Program-made: the position numbers and the translations under genes
Shown here: one piece after another, positions 1-5,374 of the stretch
Layout: each line of letters starts with the position of its first letter
How positions within the stretch are numbered: position 1 is the first letter of the stretch
The notes under the pieces: model-generated
Told to the model about the DNA's origin: nothing
Database searches by the model: none
What the model saw: the letters and a program-made list of their open reading frames with translations, nothing else
Virus record (IMG/VR): IMGVR_UViG_3300032087_000896
Span: 1-33,365 of that record
DNA length: 33,365 nt
Origin: a virus
Direction: 5' to 3' (one strand)

Positions 1-39
1 TCTAATCAAAGTTATTTTGGAGCATATAAATTATTTTAA
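1..39 (+). CDS. C-terminal end of a fibre/C1q-like tail protein (partial)
   Basis: The window opens in frame 1 with the last 12 codons of a gene (SNQSYFGAYKLF, then TAA at 37-39). The aromatic SYFGAYKL ending is the kind of terminal beta-strand seen at the end of C1q-like or lectin-like fibre domains. A gene entering that kind of domain is cut off at the other end of the window (32923-33365), so this is probably its missing tail. Only 12 residues are visible, so the family call rests mainly on position. The next gene starts 17 bases downstream behind a strong ribosome binding site. Confidence 0.5.
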   Translation, partial: SNQSYFGAYKLF

Positions 40-56
40 ATTAAGGAGGTAAAACT

Positions 57-389
57 ATGGCACAACTAAGTACAAAAATAAAAGAATACTGCAAAGCTAA
101 CTCTGTTAGTGATGTAGATTTTACAAGTGATGTATTGTTGCAAGACGATAGTAATGGTCAAGGTGCATACATAAAAGAGTGGAATATCTCTGGTGTATCT
201 AAACCAACTGCTGAGCAATTAGCATCATATGAAACTGCTGCAAATACTGCTGAAACTAATGCTCAAGTAGATGCAACAAGAAAAGCTGCTTATGGTGATA
301 TTGGCGAACAGCTAGACGAAATATATCATGATATGGAAGCTTGGAAAACTAGAATACAAGGTATAAAGAATAATAACCCAAAGAGTTAA
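57..389 (+). CDS. XkdW-like tail-fibre partner protein, 110 aa
   Basis: This is a small acidic protein placed directly after a fibre gene. Its C-terminal third carries AYGDIGEQLDEIYHD, then W and IKNNNPK. This matches the pattern AY-x2-I-x-EQLD-x2-Y...W-x2-I...K-x-P-K in the product at 2133-2435, so the two are related. This pattern belongs to the XkdW-like proteins found beside phage tail fibres, where they are thought to help fibre assembly or attachment. The middle (residues 50-75) is Ala/Glu/Thr-rich and probably helical. The start is fixed by AAGGAGG at 43-49, seven bases before the ATG. The exact role is inferred from context. Confidence 0.7.
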   Translation: MAQLSTKIKEYCKANSVSDVDFTSDVLLQDDSNGQGAYIKEWNISGVSKPTAEQLASYETAANTAETNAQVDATRKAAYGDIGEQLDEIYHDMEAWKTRIQGIKNNNPKS

Positions 390-392
390 TGA

Positions 393-1316
393 ATGGCATA
401 TATAGGTAAGACACCAGTAATAGGAAACTTTGTAAAGCTAGACAGCATAACTGTTGTTAATGGTCAAGCTGCATACACTATGCAAAATGGAGGTGTGAAC
501 TTCACATCTTACGATAATGTCAATCAGTTTTTAGTTTCATTAAATGGTATACTACAAGCACCAACAGACAGCTTTACAATTTCAGGTTCTACTCTGACGT
601 TTGCATCAAACTTATCTACAGGAGATGTAATAGATTTTGTAATGGTATTAGGCAACAGCTTAGACATAGGTACTCCTTCAGATAATACTGTTACTGCTGC
701 CAAAATTGGTGCTAACGCAGTTACAAATGCAAAATTAAATAATGATATTATTTCTGGTGCTACTGAACTTGCTAGTGAACCAGCAGACACAGACGAATTT
801 TTAGTATCAGATGCTGGTACATTAAAAAGAATTGATTACTCATTAATTAAAGGTGGTGGAATTACTGTTGCAGACCAATGGAGATTAACTGCTGATAGTA
901 GTGGTAATGGTGCAATCAATTCTAATTTAGAAAGAAATGATAGTACAGGATTTAATTATATAGGTACAGGAATGTCAGAAAGTTCTGGTGTATTTTCTTT
1001 TCCATCTACAGGAATTTATTATGTTCAAGCAAAATTTAATGCTCAATCTGATGGTTCTGGTGGTAATGATAATAATATTACAGGTGTAATGTATGTAACT
1101 ACTGATAACTCAAATTATACTAAAGTTTCAGAAGCCAGAGGTAGAGTTGATGGTACTCATGATACAATAATATGCACATCTTTTATAGATGTAACTAATA
1201 TTTCAAATGTAAAAGTTTATTTTAACAAAGAAAATTTTAATACTGGTTCTGTGTTTTCAGGCAACACAAGTCATAACATGACAGAATTTACATTTATTAG
1301 ATTAGGAGATACATAA
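393..1316 (+). CDS. Tail fibre / receptor-binding protein, 307 aa
   Basis: The N-terminus (MAYIGKTPVIGNF) resembles that of the truncated fibre gene at 32923 (MAYLGNQPALSY). Both appear to share a virion-attachment domain of about 100 residues (VSLNGILQAPTDSFTISG, a T7-fibre-like beta-rich stretch). Residues 105-155 hold a short linker with repeated AKIGANAVTNAKLNND, typical of trimeric fibre shafts. The C-terminal half (about 165-307) is a beta-rich C1q/lectin-like domain (SSGVFSFPSTGIYYVQAKF, ending EFTFIRLGDT). It likely forms a distal receptor-binding head. It lies three bases after the previous partner gene and one base before the next. Confidence 0.7.
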   Translation: MAYIGKTPVIGNFVKLDSITVVNGQAAYTMQNGGVNFTSYDNVNQFLVSLNGILQAPTDSFTISGSTLTFASNLSTGDVIDFVMVLGNSLDIGTPSDNTVTAAKIGANAVTNAKLNNDIISGATELASEPADTDEFLVSDAGTLKRIDYSLIKGGGITVADQWRLTADSSGNGAINSNLERNDSTGFNYIGTGMSESSGVFSFPSTGIYYVQAKFNAQSDGSGGNDNNITGVMYVTTDNSNYTKVSEARGRVDGTHDTIICTSFIDVTNISNVKVYFNKENFNTGSVFSGNTSHNMTEFTFIRLGDT

Positions 1317-1317
1317 G

Positions 1318-1614
1318 ATGGATAAAGATTATTTTCAAAGTGCATTACAAACTTTTAATGGTGGTAATTGGTATGGTTGGAAAAAAGAAGATGACAATGG
1401 AAATAAAATTCCTAACGACCAACGAATGACTTATGCCAATATTAAAATAATAAAAGATGGTGCTATTATGCCAACAGAAGCAGAAGTAGATGCAAAGATA
1501 CAAGAATTAAAAGATGCTGAAGCAAACGCAGAAACTAAAAAAGCATCTGGCAAACAAAAACTTTTAGACTTAGGTTTAACCGAAGAAGAAGTGAAAGCAC
1601 TAATAGGAGTATAG
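1318..1614 (+). CDS. Small fibre-associated protein, 98 aa
   Basis: The N-terminal 45 residues are Trp/Tyr-rich (GGNWYGWKKEDDNGNKI, then TYANIKII). An acidic alanine-rich helix follows (about 50-75, AEVDAKIQELKDAEANAE). The C-terminus is KLLDLGLTEEEVKALIG, a helical-hairpin motif that recurs at the ends of small phage proteins next to fibres. The acidic helix resembles the matching part of the 110-residue protein at 57-389. It starts one base after the fibre stop and ends directly against the next fibre start (TAG-ATG). It probably partners the fibre at 393-1316; no enzymatic motif is seen. Confidence 0.55.
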   Translation: MDKDYFQSALQTFNGGNWYGWKKEDDNGNKIPNDQRMTYANIKIIKDGAIMPTEAEVDAKIQELKDAEANAETKKASGKQKLLDLGLTEEEVKALIGV

Positions 1615-2133
1615 ATGGCAATAATTAAACCAAACAATAATACAATATCAGCTATAACTGCTTTACCAGCTGGTGTAGGTGGTAAGGTTTTGCAAGTTGT
1701 TCATGCATCAGAAGGACAAGTAAGGTCATCAACATCACAAAGTTGGCAAGCAATATCAGGTTTAACTTTAGATATAACACCATCATCAACTTCAAGTAAA
1801 GTTTTAGTCATTTGTAATTTTACATTAGCAACAGGAAATCATGGTATTGTTAGAATTAAAAGAGATAGTACAGTTATTGGAGGTGGAATTACTGCAAGTA
1901 GTAACAGACAAAATACAAGTATGTATATGAATGCAAATGAGAATTCTGCAAGAGTACAATCTATGATGCACTTAGATAGTCCAAGTAAAACTTCTGCAAC
2001 AACTTATTTTGGAGAATGGTATAATAATACTACAAGTCCACCAATTTATTTAAACAGAACTCCAAATGACACAGATGCAGTTTATGGTAGTAGAGGTTTA
2101 TCAACAATAACTTTAATGGAGATAGCTGGATAA
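1615..2133 (+). CDS. Tail fibre / C1q-like structural protein, 172 aa
   Basis: The protein is short and nearly all beta-strand. It starts with GGKVLQVVHASEGQ and continues with SGLTLDITPSSTSSKVLV, which is common in marine phage fibre heads. Mid-protein glycines and TYFGEWYNNTTSPP lead to the terminal GSRGLSTITLMEIAG strand typical of this group. It lacks an obvious shaft, so it may be a cap or accessory head rather than a complete fibre. The start abuts the preceding stop, and its stop overlaps the next start (ATAATG). This is the third fibre-like gene in a row, each followed by a partner of about 100 residues. Confidence 0.65.
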   Translation: MAIIKPNNNTISAITALPAGVGGKVLQVVHASEGQVRSSTSQSWQAISGLTLDITPSSTSSKVLVICNFTLATGNHGIVRIKRDSTVIGGGITASSNRQNTSMYMNANENSARVQSMMHLDSPSKTSATTYFGEWYNNTTSPPIYLNRTPNDTDAVYGSRGLSTITLMEIAG

Positions 2134-2435
2134 TGATTACAAAAGCAATACTTAAAATAAATCCTAATGCAGAAGTATCTGTTAATGGAGAAGATATTAA
2201 TACTTGTGAAATTATTTGGCACAATGGAACAACACCAATACCTAAAGCTGACATAGAAGCTAAAATGGTAGAGGTACAAGCAGAGTATGATGCTAACCAA
2301 TATCAAAGAGATAGAGCAACTGCTTATCCTACAATTCAAGAACAACTTGATATGCAATACTGGGATAATGTTAATGGTACTACTAATTGGCAGACAGCTA
2401 TTGCTAAAGTAAAATCAGATATACCTAAAGCATAA
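2133..2435 (+). CDS. XkdW-like tail-fibre partner protein, 100 aa
   Basis: This product is related to the one at 57-389. Its C-terminal YPTIQEQLDMQYWD, then NWQTAIAKVKSDIPKA, follows the same spacing of Tyr, Leu-Asp, Trp, Ile and Pro-Lys. The N-terminal half (LKINPNAEVSVNGEDINTCEIIWHNGTTPI) is a short beta domain and differs from the paralogue. This suggests that the C-terminal half is the conserved docking part and the N-terminus is tuned to its own fibre. The start overlaps the fibre stop by one base, which points to translational coupling with 1615-2133. Confidence 0.7.
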   Translation: MITKAILKINPNAEVSVNGEDINTCEIIWHNGTTPIPKADIEAKMVEVQAEYDANQYQRDRATAYPTIQEQLDMQYWDNVNGTTNWQTAIAKVKSDIPKA

Positions 2436-2671
2436 TGCCTAAAAAGAAATCCGTTACATCACTTGCACAACAGAGTGTAGGCATCAGACTATCTTCACAT
2501 GAGAAGTTATGCGCTGAACGTATGGAGCTTATTCAGGAAGCTATTAAGGAATTACAAAAAGAAGTTAAATCATTAAGAACAGAAGTATCAACTGGTAAAG
2601 GTATGGTTAAAGTTCTTGTATTTATTGGAACTATTGCTGCATCTGTTATTGGTTTTTTTCAATTAAAATAA
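2435..2671 (+). CDS. Small coiled-coil, single-TM protein (holin/XhlA-like), 78 aa
   Basis: A basic N-terminus (MPKKKS) precedes a charged helix at about 22-52 (AIKELQKEVKSLRTEV, heptad-like). One hydrophobic segment follows at 58-76 (VKVLVFIGTIAASVIGFFQ). This layout, a coiled coil followed by a C-terminal membrane anchor, is that of XhlA-like lysis proteins. The gene sits immediately before the endolysin, which supports a holin or antiholin role. The start overlaps the preceding stop by one base. The functional call rests on topology and position only. Confidence 0.6.
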   Translation: MPKKKSVTSLAQQSVGIRLSSHEKLCAERMELIQEAIKELQKEVKSLRTEVSTGKGMVKVLVFIGTIAASVIGFFQLK

Positions 2672-2673
2672 TT

Positions 2674-3159
2674 ATGCAACTATCTAAACACTTTAAGTTA
2701 GAAGAGTTTACTAAGTCTATGACTGCTACCAGGAAAGGTATTAAGAACGAGCCTGGTGCTGGTGATATTAAAAACTTAGAAAATGTTTGTTATGAAATAC
2801 TTGAGCCTGTTAGAGCTAAGTTTGATAAAGCTATTATTATAACTTCAGGATATAGATCAGAGGAACTTTGCGAAGCAATTGGATCTAAAAAAACTTCACA
2901 ACATGCAAAAGGTCAAGCAGTAGATTTTGAGATACCAGGAATTCCAAATATACAAATTGCTTATTGGCTACAGAACAATGTTGATTTTGATCAACTTATT
3001 TTAGAATTTTATAATCCTGAAGATCCTTCAGGTGGCTGGGTACATGTAAGCTATAATGAAAAAGGCGCAAACAGAAAACAAGTTTTAACTTATGATGGCA
3101 AAAAATATTTTAATGGTTTGCCAGACATGAAGTGGAAAGATGGAGTAGTACAATCATGA
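2674..3159 (+). CDS. Endolysin, peptidase M15 family, 161 aa
   Basis: This is a single-domain zinc peptidase that should cut peptide cross-links in peptidoglycan at lysis (D-Ala-D-Ala or L-Ala-D-Glu type; the exact bond cannot be read from sequence). Family hallmarks are all present: SGYRS at 58-62, SQHAKGQAVDFE with zinc ligands His77 and Asp84, and WVHVS with His124. The length is normal for a stand-alone M15A domain, and there is no signal peptide, so it depends on a holin. The stop overlaps the next start (ATGA), coupling it to a probable holin. This is one of the firmest calls in the window. Confidence 0.93.
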   Translation: MQLSKHFKLEEFTKSMTATRKGIKNEPGAGDIKNLENVCYEILEPVRAKFDKAIIITSGYRSEELCEAIGSKKTSQHAKGQAVDFEIPGIPNIQIAYWLQNNVDFDQLILEFYNPEDPSGGWVHVSYNEKGANRKQVLTYDGKKYFNGLPDMKWKDGVVQS

Positions 3160-3542
3160 TATGGAATGTAGTTAGTCAAGTTATTGGTACTGGTTTTAAA
3201 GTTATGCAAACTAGATCCGAAACAAAACAAATGAAAGCTTTGGCTGAACAAAAACATTATGAAAAAATGGTGCAAGGTGAAATCCAATTTGAAGTTGCCA
3301 AACAAAACGCAATGGATAACTCATGGCGTGATGAGTGGTTTACAGTGATCTTGTCATTGCCGTTACTGATTGTTTTTGGATCTGTATTTTTTAATAAACC
3401 TGAGTGGATTGCAAAACTAAAAGAAGGATTTGAAACATTAAACCAATTGCCAGACTGGTATATTTATGCGTTACTTGCTGCCATCGCGAGCAGTTTTGGA
3501 ATGAAGGTTACGGACCTAGCTATCAAAAAATTCAAAAAATAA
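3156..3542 (+). CDS. Probable holin (GTA_holin_3TM-like), 128 aa
   Basis: The start at 3156 is preferred to an upstream ATG at 3132 because it gives the usual four-base ATGA overlap with the endolysin. Residues 1-58 are amphipathic and charged (SETKQMKALAEQKHYEKM). Two hydrophobic segments follow at 61-79 (WFTVILSLPLLIVFGSVFF) and 100-116 (DWYIYALLAAIASSFGM), with a short basic tail. Proteins with this layout next to M15 endolysins are usually assigned to the three-TM holin family first described in gene transfer agents. The family match is by pattern only. Confidence 0.65.
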   Translation: MIWNVVSQVIGTGFKVMQTRSETKQMKALAEQKHYEKMVQGEIQFEVAKQNAMDNSWRDEWFTVILSLPLLIVFGSVFFNKPEWIAKLKEGFETLNQLPDWYIYALLAAIASSFGMKVTDLAIKKFKK

Positions 3543-3553
3543 TAATTAAATAA

Positions 3554-3691
3554 ATGGCCAAACAAAAGTTTGTGCATTTTGTTCCTAGAGATAAACCACC
3601 AAAACTAGGACCAGGAAGACACAAGAAAAATTTAAATAAATCAGAAAAAAGAAATAAAAAACTTACTAGATATAAAGGTCAAGGAAGATGA
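3554..3691 (+). CDS. Very basic small protein, 45 aa
   Basis: This is a short gene reading MAKQKFVHFVPRDKPPKLGPGRH, then KNLNKSEKRNKKLTRYKGQGR. Nearly half of the C-terminal 30 residues are Lys, Arg or His. A Pro-Gly-Arg-His-Lys-Lys core and a YKGQGR ending are a recurrent pattern among marine phage late genes. It lies 11 bases after the holin gene and its stop overlaps the next start (ATGA), which supports real translation. Function is unknown; DNA or RNA binding is possible from charge alone. Confidence 0.65.
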   Translation: MAKQKFVHFVPRDKPPKLGPGRHKKNLNKSEKRNKKLTRYKGQGR

Positions 3692-4065
3692 AAGATCAAA
3701 TATCTATCTCAGATAAATCTAAAATTTCTATGCCTATTGCCAATCTAATAATGGTAATAGCTTTAGTTGCCTCTACAGTATTTGGTTACAGTTCTTTGAC
3801 TAACAGAATTACATCGCTGGAAACTAACGACACTTTAATGGAAAGCGATCTATTAAAGAAGGCTCAACAAGAGCCTAAGAATTTAGAAATTTTCATGCTC
3901 ATTGAGCATAACGCAAAAATTTTAGAGAAACACCAAGAGTTACTAGACGAGAATATTCACTCACAAGTGATGATTAAAAATCTAGAAAAAGACGTAGCAG
4001 AAGCTGAAGATAAAATTGAATATTTATTAAACCTTACGAGAAAATTAAATGGAAATAGTAATTAG
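3688..4065 (+). CDS. TM-anchored coiled-coil protein, candidate i-spanin, 125 aa
   Basis: After a 14-residue polar start there is one membrane segment (about 15-35, MPIANLIMVIALVASTVFGY). An almost continuous charged helix follows to residue 120 (LEKHQELLDENIHSQVMIKNLE). An inner-membrane anchor with a long periplasmic coiled coil is the topology of Rz-type spanins, and the gene follows endolysin and holin. The next gene begins inside its 3' end, as Rz1 does in Rz. No sequence family is recognised, so a tail-length or holin-accessory role remains possible. Confidence 0.5.
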   Translation: MKDQISISDKSKISMPIANLIMVIALVASTVFGYSSLTNRITSLETNDTLMESDLLKKAQQEPKNLEIFMLIEHNAKILEKHQELLDENIHSQVMIKNLEKDVAEAEDKIEYLLNLTRKLNGNSN

Positions 4066-4246
4066 CCTCATGATGTTTCTTGGCTCACCACCAGAATTGA
4101 AAGAGCATTTATTAATGCCTTCTATATCTGAGTGCTTAAAGAAGAAACGTATCGCAACAAGAAATTCAAATGCAGAGTACAGATGCAGCAAAGTTAAAGC
4201 TGTTGTTAAGGATGGCAAGATAATTAGTATTTCTAGTATGGACTAA
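4049..4246 (+). CDS. Small Cys-containing protein with hydrophobic N-terminus, 65 aa
   Basis: The start lies 17 bases inside the previous gene. The N-terminus is hydrophobic (MEIVISLMMFLGSPP) and could be a short export signal. No lipobox cysteine follows it, so a classical Rz1 lipoprotein is not supported. The body has two cysteines (SECLKKKR and EYRCSKVKA) and ends in a beta-like VVKDGKIISISS. Similar short proteins with one hydrophobic end and paired cysteines recur in marine phages. The pairing with the upstream TM protein is suggestive of an outer spanin component but unproven. The stop overlaps the next ATG by one base. Confidence 0.5.
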   Translation: MEIVISLMMFLGSPPELKEHLLMPSISECLKKKRIATRNSNAEYRCSKVKAVVKDGKIISISSMD

Positions 4247-4494
4247 TGGCTATAAGAAGAACAACTAAAGGTAAAAACGCTAATTATAGACCTACATCTA
4301 AAGGTGCTGGAATGACAGCTAAAGGTGTAAGAGCTTATAGAAGAGCAAATCCTGGATCTAAATTAAAGACAGCTGTTACTGGTAAAGTTAAGCCAGGATC
4401 TAAAGCTGCAAAAAGACGTAAAGCTTTTTGCGCAAGATCAAAATCCTGGACTGGACCAAGAGGTAAAGCAGCAAGAAGACGTTGGAAGTGCTGA
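4246..4494 (+). CDS. Basic conserved small protein (DUF6321-like), 82 aa
   Basis: The protein is extremely rich in Lys, Arg, Gly and Ala. It contains the signature MTAKGVRAYRRANPGSKLKTAV, then KVKPGSKAAKRRKAFCARS, and ends in ARRRWKC. I recognise this as the DUF6321-type protein that is widespread in cyanophages and pelagiphages. Its function is not known. Two cysteines are conserved in that pattern, at CARS and at the extreme C-terminus. The high charge suggests nucleic-acid binding or packaging in virions, but that is inference. The start overlaps the previous stop by one base (TAATG). Confidence 0.8.
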   Translation: MAIRRTTKGKNANYRPTSKGAGMTAKGVRAYRRANPGSKLKTAVTGKVKPGSKAAKRRKAFCARSKSWTGPRGKAARRRWKC

Positions 4495-4514
4495 TCTAAA
4501 TATCAATAAAATTT

Positions 4515-4733
4515 ATGCGAAGAAAAAAACCTGAAATTCAGGTTCAAGTAACTTGCGACCATTGCGGATCTAAAACTGAAACATTTGTCTCAAGCTATCC
4601 TGATTATTTAAATTTTTGTCGAATACATATTCCAGGCAAGGAGCCTGAAAAAGACTGTATGTCTGATTATTACAAGGAGAAAAAACAAAATGTACAAAAA
4701 AAAGAAAAGCAAAGGCAAAGCTTATTCTACTAA
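4515..4733 (+). CDS. Small CxxC protein, 72 aa
   Basis: It carries CDHCGSKTETF at about 14-24 and two more cysteines at about 35 and 48 (NFCRIH, KDCMSD), a spacing that could bind one zinc ion. The C-terminal 20 residues are charged and lysine/glutamine-rich. It begins 20 bases after the DUF6321-like gene, and its last 44 bases overlap the start of the next tiny gene. No family is recognised. It is small enough to be a zinc-ribbon adaptor, but nothing shows a target. Confidence 0.5.
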   Translation: MRRKKPEIQVQVTCDHCGSKTETFVSSYPDYLNFCRIHIPGKEPEKDCMSDYYKEKKQNVQKKEKQRQSLFY

Positions 4734-4770
4734 AGGAAAAAGCGCCTTCAAAAAGAAAAAGAAAAAATAA
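4690..4770 (+). CDS. Lysine-rich peptide, 26 aa
   Basis: This short open frame reads MYKKKKSKGKAYSTKGKSAF and then six lysines. It is preceded by AAGGAG about ten bases upstream (4674-4679). It overlaps the end of the CxxC gene in another frame, and its stop overlaps the next ATG. Gene-like spacing and its place in a series of similar basic peptides argue for translation. Length and composition bias make it weak on its own. Confidence 0.4.
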   Translation: MYKKKKSKGKAYSTKGKSAFKKKKKK

Positions 4771-4880
4771 TGAAAAAGTTAAGTAAAAAACAAAAGAAGA
4801 TTGCAAAAATGGGTGGCAACAAAAAGAAAATAGATGCTGCTGATTTTAGAAAATTAAGACGGAAAAGAAAGAAAAAATGA
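4770..4880 (+). CDS. Lys/Arg-rich peptide, 36 aa
   Basis: The product (MKKLSKKQKKIAKMGGNKKK, then IDAADFRKLRRKRKKK) is about half basic. A short IDAADFRKL stretch is less biased and reads like a genuine helix, which supports coding. The start overlaps the previous stop by one base and the stop overlaps the next start (ATGA). It therefore sits in a tightly coupled chain of basic mini-genes. No family is assigned. Confidence 0.5.
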   Translation: MKKLSKKQKKIAKMGGNKKKIDAADFRKLRRKRKKK

Positions 4881-5047
4881 AAAAAGGTTATCATAAAACA
4901 AAATCAGGTCGTAAAGCTAAAAAAGGTTTGTATTACAACATCAACCAAAAGCGTAAGCGAGGTGGTAAAATGAGAAAACCTGGAAGTAAAGGCGCTCCAA
5001 CTGCTAAAGCTTTTAGACGTGCAGCTAAGACTGCTAAGAAAAAATAA
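4877..5047 (+). CDS. Basic conserved small protein, 56 aa
   Basis: The product contains KSGRKAKKGLYYNINQKRKR, then MRKPGSKGAPTAKAFRRAAKT. The GLYxNIxxKR and RKPGSKGAPTxKAF blocks are a pattern I recognise from many pelagiphage and cyanophage small proteins of unknown function. It is the last gene of the late operon before the attachment region. An internal ATG at the MRKPGSKG block could give a shorter product. High charge suggests contact with nucleic acid, by inference only. Confidence 0.65.
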   Translation: MKKGYHKTKSGRKAKKGLYYNINQKRKRGGKMRKPGSKGAPTAKAFRRAAKTAKKK

Positions 5048-5050
5048 CAA

Positions 5051-5078
5051 TTGATTATCCTATATAGTCTGGTATTAT
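5051..5078 (+). promoter_or_regulatory. Putative sigma70-type promoter upstream of the tRNA-like attP core
   Basis: TTGATT at 5051-5056 and TATTAT at 5073-5078 are separated by 16 bases. The expected start would be near 5085, about 40 bases before the tRNA-Met-like sequence. If integration rebuilds the host tRNA using the phage-borne 5' half, this phage promoter would drive it. The boxes are short and the region is AT-rich, so chance is possible. Confidence 0.4.
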
Positions 5079-5100
5079 TTTGGTAATTGAGATTTGTTGA

Positions 5101-5121
5101 TGAACCAAATCTGAACCAAAT
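5101..5121 (+). repeat. Tandem TGAACC repeat pair, left of attP core
   Basis: TGAACCAAAT occurs at 5101-5110 and again at 5112-5121, exactly 11 bases apart, about one helical turn. A similar pair lies on the other side of the core at 5297-5317. Repeats of this size on both sides of an attachment core are the normal form of arm-type integrase or excisionase binding sites. Confidence 0.55.
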
Positions 5122-5127
5122 GGTCTT

Positions 5128-5167
5128 GGCGGGGTAGCTCAGTTGGTTAGAGCGCAGGACTCATAAT
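5128..5167 (+). other. attP core: 5' half of a tRNA-Met(CAU) gene
   Basis: The 40 bases fold as the 5' part of an elongator tRNA-Met. They supply the acceptor 5' strand GGCGGGG (5128-5134), TA, the D-arm GCTC...GAGC (5137-5153), the 5' anticodon stem CAGGA (5155-5159) and the loop CTCATAA with anticodon CAT at 5162-5164. Homology stops there: the 3' anticodon stem would need TCCTG, but the window has TTGGA. There is no T-arm. A half tRNA next to a tyrosine integrase is the standard signature of an attP site, here targeting the host tRNA-Met. The phage carries the 5' half, so an integrated prophage would rebuild the tRNA at the boundary on its lysis-gene side. Confidence 0.85.
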
Positions 5168-5296
5168 TGGACTAAGGTTTCATTAATCAACAAGTTTCAG
5201 TTGTTAATACTAACTAAACAACGGATAAATGAAACTGCAAATTGTTATAATAAATCTTATAAAATATGAACATTGGAACATTTGTAAATTAACAAA

Positions 5297-5317
5297 TGAA
5301 CCAGATTTGAACCAGTT
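5297..5317 (+). repeat. Tandem TGAACC repeat pair, right of attP core
   Basis: TGAACCAGAT at 5297-5306 and TGAACCAGTT at 5308-5317 repeat with the same 11-base period as the pair at 5101-5121. They lie about 130 bases right of the tRNA-like core and overlap the -35 box of the probable integrase promoter. Integrase or excisionase bound here could also repress its own operon. Confidence 0.5.
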
Positions 5318-5336
5318 ACCTGGTAGTTGTTATATT
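5307..5336 (+). promoter_or_regulatory. Putative promoter for the integrase operon
   Basis: TTGAAC at 5307-5312 and TATATT at 5331-5336 have an 18-base spacer. The start would be near 5343, some 30 bases before the first ATG of the operon (5375), which has AAGGAA in front of it. The -35 box lies within the TGAACC repeat and one GTTTCA copy lies in the leader, so regulation by bound protein is likely. Confidence 0.4.
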
Positions 5337-5374
5337 ATAGTTTGTTTAAATTGTGGTTTCATTAGAAAGGAACC

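Larger units (their letters stand above)
5176..5364 (+). promoter_or_regulatory. GTTTCA repeat array between attP and integrase operon
   Basis: GGTTTCATTA occurs at 5176-5185 and again at 5355-5364, just before the ribosome binding site of the 76-residue gene. A direct GTTTCA lies at 5194-5199 inside an imperfect inverted repeat (ATTAATCAAC ... GTTGTTAAT). An inverted copy (AATGAAAC) lies at 5228-5235. These look like operator or excisionase-binding sites controlling the integrase operon. Nothing else in the 327-base gap reads as a gene. Confidence 0.45.

Noticed and set aside
524-790. Minus-strand frames within the fibre and capsid genes (for example 524-790, 19948-20169, 20405-20816, 26804-27184)
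   Set aside because: They are opposite well-supported + strand genes, lack ribosome binding sites and gene context, and show only the hydrophobic bias expected from reverse-strand reading.
5291-5320. Minus-strand GGTTCAAATC with flanking bases that can fold as a tRNA T-arm
   Set aside because: No acceptor, D-arm or anticodon arm lies at the right distance, and the same TGAACC element occurs in phased pairs, so an integrase-type repeat explains it better.
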